Below are positions 6,747-12,752 of a DNA stretch of 14,571 nt, piece after piece. Source of the DNA: CAYLQA01 sp964385695 (GTDB lineage Bacteria > Desulfobacterota > Desulfobulbia > Desulfobulbales > Desulfurivibrionaceae); NCBI GenBank assembly GCA_964385695.1, contig CAYLQA010000064.1, forward strand, positions 1-14,571. Reading direction: 5' to 3'. Every line of letters starts with the position of its first letter. The stretch's first letter is position 1. Made by a program: the position numbers and the translations under genes. The notes below the pieces were generated by a model. The model did no database searches. It worked only from the letters and a program-made list of their open reading frames with translations, and was not told where the DNA came from.

Positions 6747-6864
6747 GAGGAAGCTTACTTTATTACATTCGCTCACTAGCCTCGCTGTAGATAAGAGCAA
6801 ACTCGGAGTCTCCCATGGTCGCTTACCTCGAGCAGCGAGGAATGCATTCGTTTTGCATGGTCAT

Positions 6865-6893
6865 TTTATACCTGTTTCCTGCTTCGTTTTCCA
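6865..6893 (-). promoter_or_regulatory. Sigma-70-type promoter candidate for mntA-hepT
   Basis: On the minus strand TGGAAA (6888-6893) and TATAAA (6865-6870, followed by A and T) are separated by exactly 17 bases. Four of six bases match the -35 consensus and five of six the -10 consensus. It lies between the 8-bp array downstream of yjbH and mntA, so the toxin-antitoxin pair can be expressed independently of the EPS operon. Confidence 0.5.
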
Positions 6894-6915
6894 GATGTTT
6901 TCACGACCCATCACC

Positions 6916-6955
6916 TTCTCACCTTCTCACCCTCTCATCTTCCCATCTTCTCCCC
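6916..6955. repeat. Degenerate tandem octamer array, TTCTCACC type
   Basis: Five 8-bp units: TTCTCACC, TTCTCACC, CTCTCATC, TTCCCATC, TTCTCCCC. The unit is the same family as the perfect CTCACCCT array at 9583-9630, in the same orientation. It occupies the gap between the yjbH stop and the mntA promoter. Confidence 0.75.
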
Positions 6956-6995
6956 ACAATCCCCATTTCCGTTCTCTTTGCCAGGTCAGCAAATA

Positions 6996-9170
6996 TCACC
7001 GCATCTCGTCAAGATTTCGGCGGGTATGATCGGGGGTACCCCAAGGATCCATGGGGTAGAGGGAACTTGGCTGGCGCACGACCTGGCCGGGATCTCGGGT
7101 AAAACTGGTTACCATATATCTCAAATGTCCCTTGATATCGGATTTGTAAAAGAGAGAAAGGGGCACTCGGATGTAAACTCCCTTCTGGTCTGTGCCCCGG
7201 TTTTTTGCTGAAACGAATTCACTGGTATCGGTGACTGTATACCAGGCTCCCAAAGTAAAATACTTGAAGGAACGGCGTAATTCAAAGCGCACACCAGAGT
7301 CGCCGGCCAGGAACCGACCCACCTTGAGGCCTGCCTCCAATCCAGTTGCAGGCAGAACCTGGCCATAAAGATTGACAAAGGCGGTATTAAACCAACGATC
7401 CTGCTCTTTGTTGAGGGCAAAATTATCATCCAGATCGCGCTTGCGCACCGCCTCGCTTTGCAGGCCAATGCCCCAGCGGCCACCATGAAAAAAACGAAAG
7501 AGTTCAGCACCGAAACCGGCATAGGCAGACTCAAAGGCTCCGACACTAAAACGTGACTGGATGCTGAAGGGCAGGGAGAAGTGCTGGTCCCAGGCCAGCA
7601 CAGAGATACGCGGCTCATTCTGTTTTTCATACAAAGCCAGGTCAGTGCGCGCTGCATCCTTCTCAAGGGGGGCAAAGTCGACCTCACCGAACTGGTTGTA
7701 AAATGGTATCTCTATCTCTCCAGCGATACGGCCACCTGACCAGAGATGATAATTCCCCTGGGCCTGGAGCACTGCCTTATGCTTAAAAAATCCTTTTTTA
7801 TTGTTCAAGAAGGTGCGTACCCGAGGATGCAGAGCGTAGCTGAAATTGGAGTCTTTTGCGCTATATAATTCGCTCCGGTTTAAATGGGTCGCATACTCCT
7901 GCCAGTGATTGTCGCCATAGAGATCGAGTTTTGCAAACTGCAAAAAACCAGTGCTGTCCATTGCGCTTTGCTGAAAGGCGTAAAAGCTTTGCCGGGTAGT
8001 GCGCAGACTCTGCACCACCTGCCCGTTTTGCTTGAGATTCAGATACAAAGTTTTGATACGGGGCGGCAGCAACGGTTCCAGGACAGAGCCGATATGGCCA
8101 AGGGCACGGGCTGAGGAGAGGTGGAGAGTGTTTTCCGCCTCGAGCCAGAGGGCATCTTCTGCCACTGAAACCGCAACCTGGGAAAAGCCCTCCTCCCTCA
8201 CCCTATCGGCAAGGATCCGGGCGAGCCGGTAGTTTTTAGCCCGATAAGCCTGCCAGCGCAACCGCTCGCCGGCCTCGGCCGGACGTATTTTTTCCCAGGC
8301 GAGCATGCCCTCGGGCTCCAGGGGAAACTGGACAGAGAGGCCGCCGGCCAGGGTACAGCCACGCATGTGGGCCAGGGAGGCAACAATCTTGTCGGATAGG
8401 CGGTACTTGAGACCGAGATTGACGGGGTGGAGAGAATTATCGGCCTTATACCGCTCGCCTCCAGAACCACGGTAGCCGAACATATTTCCGAGATCCAGGG
8501 TGGAGTACTCGGCCGTAAAAATCAACTCGGGCGCCAGCTGCCACTCTATACCGGCAAAGGGCCTTGTCTTGCGGAGAGGCTTAGAGAGAAGAAAGGCCGC
8601 GCCCCGGTCATTCCCCTCTCCCAACTCAGGGGCGGTCAATGTATCGGTGACAAACTCCCCAGCCAGGACACCCTGGCCCATTCCCAAAGTCAGGTCAACA
8701 TTGCCAAACTTTTTTGAGGCGACAAGGTAGCGGCTACCGAAAAGGGCGGTACCTGTGGCATCGAAAAAACCGGCTGCGACCTGCGGCCAAAAGGCGTCCT
8801 CCTTTTTTAAAACCAAACGGACGCCAGCAGACCGATCCTTATAATGACCATACCCCTCACCGACAAAGGCCTCAATGGTTGTCACCTCTGTAAACTGGCC
8901 ATGGAACTCAAGACGGTCCCAGAGTCCGACCGCGCCGCCGTAGTAGCGATAGGGATTATTGTTGCCGTAATGCAGACGCAGGCTCCAGTCCGGCATGACC
9001 CTGGCATTAGGCATCTGCCAGAGGCCGGTATAGGATTGGAGGGATGGCTGGGCTTGGGGCGTGGTGTTCCCCTGAGCCGGAGTTGGGAGCAGGAGGAGAA
9101 GGAGGAGGAGGAGGAGTAAAGATAGAAGATGGGTGGTTGGGCGGGTGGGAGGGTGAGAAATGGGGAACAT
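6996..9170 (-). CDS. yjbH: YjbH-type outer-membrane beta-barrel protein for EPS export
   Basis: A 724-residue secreted protein of the YjbH family (DUF940), whose members are usually about 700 residues. After a signal peptide (about 1-34, cleavage near PAQG) comes LQSYTGLWQMPNARVMPDWS, the typical YjbH opening in which a barrel strand begins with 'G...PnAr'. The rest is rich in alternating aromatic/polar strands (YGNNNPYRYYGG, VGLWDRLEFHGQFTEV), ending in RVPLSLFYKSDIKGHLRYMV. YjbH proteins accompany SLBB exporters in EPS operons and are thought to help outer-membrane passage. The signal peptide is odd. Its n-region is encoded by a degenerate 8-bp repeat and its h-region by a CTC trinucleotide run giving eleven leucines in a row. 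ATG 9170 lies six bases after the four-helix-gene stop, with no clear ribosome site, so translational coupling is likely. Confidence 0.87.
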   Translation of the reverse strand: MFPISHPPTRPTTHLLSLLLLLLLLLLLPTPAQGNTTPQAQPSLQSYTGLWQMPNARVMPDWSLRLHYGNNNPYRYYGGAVGLWDRLEFHGQFTEVTTIEAFVGEGYGHYKDRSAGVRLVLKKEDAFWPQVAAGFFDATGTALFGSRYLVASKKFGNVDLTLGMGQGVLAGEFVTDTLTAPELGEGNDRGAAFLLSKPLRKTRPFAGIEWQLAPELIFTAEYSTLDLGNMFGYRGSGGERYKADNSLHPVNLGLKYRLSDKIVASLAHMRGCTLAGGLSVQFPLEPEGMLAWEKIRPAEAGERLRWQAYRAKNYRLARILADRVREEGFSQVAVSVAEDALWLEAENTLHLSSARALGHIGSVLEPLLPPRIKTLYLNLKQNGQVVQSLRTTRQSFYAFQQSAMDSTGFLQFAKLDLYGDNHWQEYATHLNRSELYSAKDSNFSYALHPRVRTFLNNKKGFFKHKAVLQAQGNYHLWSGGRIAGEIEIPFYNQFGEVDFAPLEKDAARTDLALYEKQNEPRISVLAWDQHFSLPFSIQSRFSVGAFESAYAGFGAELFRFFHGGRWGIGLQSEAVRKRDLDDNFALNKEQDRWFNTAFVNLYGQVLPATGLEAGLKVGRFLAGDSGVRFELRRSFKYFTLGAWYTVTDTSEFVSAKNRGTDQKGVYIRVPLSLFYKSDIKGHLRYMVTSFTRDPGQVVRQPSSLYPMDPWGTPDHTRRNLDEMR
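9087..9116 (-). repeat. CTC trinucleotide run encoding the YjbH signal-peptide leucines
   Basis: On the coding strand, five successive CTC codons are followed by CTT, CTC, CTC, CTG and CTC. They form the hydrophobic core of the signal peptide. Slippage by whole triplets would change core length without breaking the frame. Confidence 0.8.
9128..9159 (-). repeat. Octamer array inside the yjbH start region, inverted relative to 9583-9630, with G-quadruplex motif
   Basis: On the minus strand four 8-bp units follow one another: TTCTCACC, CTCCCACC, CGCCCAAC, CACCCATC. They encode the residues after MFP, roughly ISHPPTRPTTH. The plus strand contains GGGCGGGTGGGAGGG (9139-9153), four G-triplets with single-base loops. 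This is a sequence type known to fold into very stable parallel G-quadruplexes. Confidence 0.75.
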
Positions 9171-9176
9171 ATTGTA

Positions 9177-9587
9177 TTAGAAACAGAAGGTACTGGCTTT
9201 TCGTTCCATGCTGTTGAGCATGGCCAAGACACTTTCGTACTTTGCATCGAGAGCGTCAAAGGAATGCTCATCAATGTATCGGCATGCAAGGCAGAAGTCC
9301 AACCAGGTTTGGGTTTCAGAAGCCTCCTGCATGGCATCGGATAACTTATTGACGAAAACCGCCTTATATCTCCTTTTGCGCCAAGCTTCGGCCAAATTGG
9401 AACAAATTGACCGGGACGAACGTCTGATCTGATCAGTTAATGAAAATCGTTCTTCAGCCGGAAAAGACTTTGATAGGAAAAAAATCTCCATTGCGGCATG
9501 GAAGGCAAGCTTATAAACTTCCAATTCCCGAGCGCTTCGGATTACATTATTCTTCTTTAATGAGTCGTCACTTTCCGCCAAGCTCAC
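9177..9587 (-). CDS. Four-helix-bundle protein (S23/IVP-like, TIGR02436 family)
   Basis: A 136-residue helical protein. Key segments are ARELEVYKLAFHAAMEIFFL (helix 1), then FPAEERFSLTDQIRRSSRSI with CSNLAEAWRKRRY, the family hallmark 'E.y.LtdQirRss.Si.sNiaEg..r'. SDAMQEASETQTWLDFCLAC and YIDEHSFDALDAKYESVLAM form the last helices. Family members occur inside 23S rRNA intervening sequences and, as the related Avd, in diversity-generating retroelements, where Avd binds reverse transcriptase and nucleic acid. Most free-standing copies have no known role. No ATG is available. The GTG at 9585-9587 is formed by the last unit of an 8-bp tandem array whose upstream units lie in the leader. The gene sits between the exporter and yjbH, 6 bp before yjbH, so it interrupts what is normally an adjacent pair. 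Confidence 0.85.
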   Translation of the reverse strand: MSLAESDDSLKKNNVIRSARELEVYKLAFHAAMEIFFLSKSFPAEERFSLTDQIRRSSRSICSNLAEAWRKRRYKAVFVNKLSDAMQEASETQTWLDFCLACRYIDEHSFDALDAKYESVLAMLNSMERKASTFCF

Positions 9588-9630
9588 CCTCTCACCCTCT
9601 CACCCTCTCACCCTCTCACCCTCTCACCCT
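9583..9630 (-). repeat. Perfect octamer array, CTCACCCT x6, overlapping the four-helix gene start
   Basis: Six exact copies of CTCACCCT run from 9583 to 9630, followed by a partial unit. On the coding strand they read AGGGTGAG repeated, i.e. GGG triplets with 5-base TGAGA loops, a canonical G-quadruplex pattern. The first unit supplies the GTG start codon. Because 8 is not a multiple of 3 and the array lies in the leader, copy-number change would alter leader length rather than the reading frame. Confidence 0.9.
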
Positions 9631-9672
9631 CTCACAGGTCACCGCTCACCATTCACAGTTCACATCTTCACC
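9631..9672 (-). repeat. Degenerate heptamer array, NTCACNN, abutting the octamer array
   Basis: The units CTCACAG, GTCACCG, CTCACCA, TTCACAG and TTCACAT follow directly on from the octamers with a 7-base period. A last CTTCACC is shifted by one base. The array reaches within four bases of the SLBB stop codon at 9676, so 9588-9675 is entirely tandem repeat. The change of unit length from 8 to 7 with the core TCAC kept is notable. Confidence 0.7.
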
Positions 9673-9675
9673 ACC

Positions 9676-12108
9676 CTAAAGCGCTGCAATGGCAACACCT
9701 GCCGTGGTCGCAATCTTAAAGACGATATCGGCAACATCTTTGACGATACGCAGGTATGGGACTCGCTCGAAATCCTCAGGCACGACAAGGGTATCGCCTG
9801 GCATCAACCGGTATGAGGAAAAACGGGAGAAGAGCATGCCGCCCTGGGCCTTGGACATAACCTCGCCATTGGCTTTTAAGATATAAATATAATCCTCATC
9901 GGCATTCTTTGTCGGCCCTCCGCAACGGTTGAGGTAAAAATCAACCGTTCGGTTGGGTTCGTAATGATACGAATTGGGCGAATAGACACTGCCAATGGCG
10001 GAAACAAAGTTCGGTTTTGCGGGGATATGCAGTGCATCGCCATCCTCAACAAAAAAGTCATAGGTTGACCCCTTAAAGGTCTGCAGATCCGCCAAAAAAA
10101 TGGCAACCCTGCCCTCGGCCCTGACCTTTTTCAATTTTTCCACCACATTTGTCAAGGCCTGTTGTGCAAGATGCGCAGCGTCGGCGCTCTCCTTGCTCAC
10201 CGCAATCTGCGTCTGGCTCAACATGGCCTGCTGACTGCGTAACTCAAGCTCTTCCAGCAAATCGTTGATACTCTGCTGCTGCACCTTCTGCGCTCGCTCA
10301 GAGAGAAACTTGGCCCCGAAAAAATAGGCAGAGGGCAGGTAGCCGCCGGCCCTTTCGATGACCTGAGAGAGACGTTCTCCCTCCTTGATCCTGTACTCGC
10401 CCGGGTACTTCACCTCTCCGCTTATACTGACGGTCTGTATGTCCGTGGCCCTGTTAAGCTGGCGAACAAAGACATAATCAAAGGGCAGGAGGACAAAATC
10501 CTTTTGCGTTGCAAAATCAAGGGTGTGGTGCCGGACCAAGACCCTGCCCTCCTCGATGACCTGCCGCGAAAGCTCGATCGCCTGCATATTGGCCCCGAAC
10601 TTCTCCCCACCGGACATGGCAACCAGCCCCCCCAATGTCAGTCCTTTGCTGAAAGGGATCTGGCCTGGCTGCCATACCGCACCACTAATGGTTACCTCCT
10701 CTGTAATGCCAATTTTCTCGCGGGACAACACCTCTACCTTATCATGAGGTTCCAGTGGGAGATCGAACTGACCGCTGAAGAGCTGTGTTAACGGAAAACG
10801 CTGAGCCACATAGCTGGCAAACTCCGAATTGTAGCGTTGCAGAATAGCAAAGGATGTTACTGCCCCGGGCATCAACACCTCTTCAGCTGGAAAAAGTTCA
10901 CTCAGCTGCATGCCGGAGCGAAACTGGAAGACTGCCGGCTTCCAGACATGGCCTGTTAAAGTAACCACTTGTGGCATTCCTTCAGGCAGAAACTCCAGTT
11001 CCAAAAGGTCGCCATCGAGAATAGGAGTCCGGCGCCAATCATCAGCCAGGGCAAGAGTATCGATATCCTTGACAGTAAACTCATGATTATCAACATAACG
11101 GCGCAGGTAGAGACGACCGCCTGATGCCTGTGGCAGAGTGCCGCCGGAAAGATCGAGCAGTTCGCCCAGGGTATCCTCCCCCTTGAGTTCGAAAATGGCC
11201 TCTTCGCCGACAGCCCCGGCAACGGCTGCGGTTTTGCCCAACCGGGCGACAAAGACGACATCGCGATTTCCCAACATGATATCGGTTTTTTGCCTGCCAT
11301 GAAGGAGCAGGTCATACAGGTCAAACTGCCCCAAGAGCTTGCCTTGGCGATAGATCTCGATGTTGCGCAGGGAGCCTGACTTCTTCACGCCCTGGGCCGC
11401 AATAAGGGCATCAAAAACAGTGGAAAAGGCGGGCACCATATGCAGGCCCGGCTTGTTAACCGGCCCGACAACATATATTTCCAGGCTCCGCAGTTCCACC
11501 AATGAAACACTGACATTGATGCCCTGGACATACTTGCCGGCCTCGCTACGAATGAGGGCGTCAACCTTACCATAAGGGGTGCCGGCAATGGCAATAATAC
11601 CTATCTTGGGAACATTAATGCTGCCATCCCGCTCGACAATGCCGATGAATTCGGCGTCCACATCCGCACCCCAAAGGCGGATCCGTAGCTTATCGCCAGG
11701 CCCGATAAGGTAATCAGGACTTGGAATGGCGAGGTTGGAGGTTTTTACTGAGGCGTTTTCAAAGAGATTGTACCCAAACTGAGTGAGATTACCGCTAAGG
11801 GGAGAGCCATAGGCAACCCTGTATTGTTGCTCGAGTTTTGACGGGACTTTAGTTGGCTGAGATGTTTCCTGTTTTTGGGACTTTTCATTAGCCAGAGAAT
11901 CACCATTGGGGGTCTGCAGCCCACCATTTCCCTGTTTGTCCATTTGTTGATAGATACGCTGGAGATCGGAAGGGCTCAGCTTTTTCGGAGAATCAAGTTG
12001 GACGGCATGGGCCATGGGTGTTAGGGAAAGGGAATCCCCCGGTAATGTAAAATATGGGGATAACACAAACGCCAATAGTACCCAAAAACAAAATCTAATC
12101 TTTCCCAT
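9676..12108 (-). CDS. Multi-SLBB polysaccharide export protein (Wza/GfcE-like)
   Basis: An 810-residue periplasmic/outer-membrane exporter. It has a signal peptide (1-35, cleavage after MAHA, no lipobox Cys) and a low-complexity linker. A Poly_export domain starts at YLIGPGDKLRIRLWG (133-147). About six SLBB-like repeats open with IYVVGPVNKPG (211), AAVAGAVGEEA (294), VTLTGHVWKPA (382), VTISGAVWQPG (472), VSISGEVKYPG (560) and VSAIGSVYSPN (702). A helical insertion lies at about 602-668. The C-terminal hydrophobic helix (VADIVFKIATTAGVAIAAL) could span the outer membrane as in Wza. ATG 12108 is chosen because GAGGCG precedes it and a signal peptide follows. A longer in-frame reading to 12342 would cross the terminator at 12211-12241 and part of the next gene. 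It is about twice Wza's length, fitting the large SLBB exporters paired with YjbH. Confidence 0.9.
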   Translation of the reverse strand: MGKIRFCFWVLLAFVLSPYFTLPGDSLSLTPMAHAVQLDSPKKLSPSDLQRIYQQMDKQGNGGLQTPNGDSLANEKSQKQETSQPTKVPSKLEQQYRVAYGSPLSGNLTQFGYNLFENASVKTSNLAIPSPDYLIGPGDKLRIRLWGADVDAEFIGIVERDGSINVPKIGIIAIAGTPYGKVDALIRSEAGKYVQGINVSVSLVELRSLEIYVVGPVNKPGLHMVPAFSTVFDALIAAQGVKKSGSLRNIEIYRQGKLLGQFDLYDLLLHGRQKTDIMLGNRDVVFVARLGKTAAVAGAVGEEAIFELKGEDTLGELLDLSGGTLPQASGGRLYLRRYVDNHEFTVKDIDTLALADDWRRTPILDGDLLELEFLPEGMPQVVTLTGHVWKPAVFQFRSGMQLSELFPAEEVLMPGAVTSFAILQRYNSEFASYVAQRFPLTQLFSGQFDLPLEPHDKVEVLSREKIGITEEVTISGAVWQPGQIPFSKGLTLGGLVAMSGGEKFGANMQAIELSRQVIEEGRVLVRHHTLDFATQKDFVLLPFDYVFVRQLNRATDIQTVSISGEVKYPGEYRIKEGERLSQVIERAGGYLPSAYFFGAKFLSERAQKVQQQSINDLLEELELRSQQAMLSQTQIAVSKESADAAHLAQQALTNVVEKLKKVRAEGRVAIFLADLQTFKGSTYDFFVEDGDALHIPAKPNFVSAIGSVYSPNSYHYEPNRTVDFYLNRCGGPTKNADEDYIYILKANGEVMSKAQGGMLFSRFSSYRLMPGDTLVVPEDFERVPYLRIVKDVADIVFKIATTAGVAIAAL

Positions 12109-12160
12109 GAACGCCTCGAATTTTTCCCTGAATTTGGATGACAAAAAAAAGGATATGATT

Positions 12161-12209
12161 CTGATACTCATTAAATTAACTATATATTGGGTATCAGTAG
12201 TAAAAACAA
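12161..12209 (-). promoter_or_regulatory. Weak promoter candidate and inverted repeat upstream of the SLBB exporter
   Basis: CTGATAC (12161-12167) and GTATCAG (12191-12197) form a perfect 7-bp inverted repeat with a 23-base spacer. Within it on the minus strand is TATATA (12181-12186), 17 bases from TTGTTT (12204-12209). Only half of the -35 positions match consensus. A promoter is nevertheless needed here, because a strong terminator lies just upstream. The inverted repeat could act as an operator or leader hairpin. Confidence 0.35.
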
Positions 12210-12210
12210 C

Positions 12211-12241
12211 AAAAAAAAAGGCCACCCGAAGGTAGCCTTTT
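12211..12241 (-). terminator. Intrinsic terminator with UUCG tetraloop after the Gly/Ala-rich gene
   Basis: On the minus strand AAAAGGCTACC, TTCG and GGTGGCCTTTT form an 11-bp stem (one G-U pair) closed by a C(UUCG)G tetraloop, followed by a run of T (plus-strand A-run 12211-12219). It lies 24 bp after the stop of the Gly/Ala-rich gene. It should uncouple ugd and that gene from the exporter unless read through. Confidence 0.9.
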
Positions 12242-12265
12242 ATATCTATGCAACAAATATGAAAA

Positions 12266-12568
12266 TCAGTGACTATGTGCAGCTGCTGGTGTCGAATCGG
12301 AACTTGAGGAGGCGACAGCCACGCCTGCAGCAACGGCGGCAACGGCGGCGGCTATAGTACCGGCTCCTATTCCGGCGGCAGCGGCTCCGGCTGCTGCGGT
12401 TCCGGCGGCAGCACCTGCACCTGCACCTGCACCTGCACCTGCACCTGCACCTGCTCCTGCTCCTGACCCGACACCTGCAGCACCTGTTGCCGGCTCAGCG
12501 GCAAAGGTCATAGGTGTGCCAACAAAAAGCATAAAAAAAACAAGTAATGAAGCTATCTTGGATCTCAT
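12266..12568 (-). CDS. Secreted Gly/Ala-repeat protein of unknown function
   Basis: About 100 residues. A signal peptide (RSKIASLLVFFMLFVG, cleavage near TFA-AEP) precedes a run of alternating Gly-Ala and Ala-rich sequence. A hydrophobic stretch, GTIAAAVAAVAAGVAVA, follows, then a Ser/Ala/His-rich tail ending AAHSH. The Gly-Ala run is encoded by a hexanucleotide microsatellite. AAGGAG lies seven bases before the second ATG (12568) but only one base before the first (12574), so 12568 is the likelier start. The gene has its own promoter (12643-12672) and terminator (12211-12241), making it a short monocistronic unit between ugd and the exporter. Small Ala/Gly-rich secreted proteins occur beside EPS export genes, but I know of no assigned role. 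A structural matrix or envelope protein is a guess. Confidence 0.75.
   Translation of the reverse strand: MRSKIASLLVFFMLFVGTPMTFAAEPATGAAGVGSGAGAGAGAGAGAGAGAGAAAGTAAAGAAAAGIGAGTIAAAVAAVAAGVAVASSSSDSTPAAAHSH
12411..12464 (-). repeat. Hexanucleotide microsatellite encoding Gly-Ala repeats
   Basis: Seven perfect GCACCT units (12411-12452) are followed by two GCTCCT variants (12453-12464). Each unit encodes one Gly-Ala pair, so copy-number changes keep the frame and alter only repeat length. Confidence 0.9.
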
Positions 12569-12642
12569 AGTCATTCTCCTTCCCCTATTTTTTTTTAAAT
12601 TGAGAATTTATTATCTACTTTAAGATGTAATGCCTAACTAAA

Positions 12643-12672
12643 CTCATAACCAATCTAAAATGGTATTGTCAA
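12643..12672 (-). promoter_or_regulatory. Sigma-70-type promoter for the Gly/Ala-rich gene
   Basis: A perfect TTGACA (-35, 12667-12672) is 18 bases from TATGAG (-10, 12643-12648). The predicted transcript would have a leader of about 65 bases ending in AAGGAG before the start at 12568. Confidence 0.55.
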
Positions 12673-12690
12673 GAATCTTCTTGCAATACC
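12662..12690. promoter_or_regulatory. 29-bp operator-like palindrome overlapping the -35 box
   Basis: GGTATTG-T-CAAGAA, a 2-base centre TC, and TTCTTG-CAATACC form a near-perfect dyad of 13 bp per arm with one extra base in one arm. The TTGACA box lies inside it. With almost no loop it is better suited to binding a dimeric regulator than to forming an RNA hairpin. Confidence 0.55.
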
Positions 12691-12752
12691 TTCTATGTTT
12701 GGGCAGTTGGCAGTTGAACTGTCGACTGTAAGCTACAGGCTGCCAATTTCTT

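Noticed and set aside
7121..7687. 188-residue minus-strand frame inside yjbH
   Set aside because: It is a shifted-frame shadow of yjbH with Ser/Arg/Pro-rich composition and no domain.
9583..9672. Tandem arrays considered as a CRISPR array
   Set aside because: Units are 7-8 bp and contiguous, with no spacers and no cas genes.
9676..12342. Longer 888-residue version of the SLBB exporter
   Set aside because: The extra 78 codons cross a strong terminator and overlap the Gly/Ala-rich gene, whereas ATG 12108 has a ribosome site and a signal peptide right after it.
12700..12752. Dyads downstream of ugd considered as a terminator
   Set aside because: Small stems such as CTGTA/TACAG exist but no T-run follows, so an intrinsic terminator is not supported.
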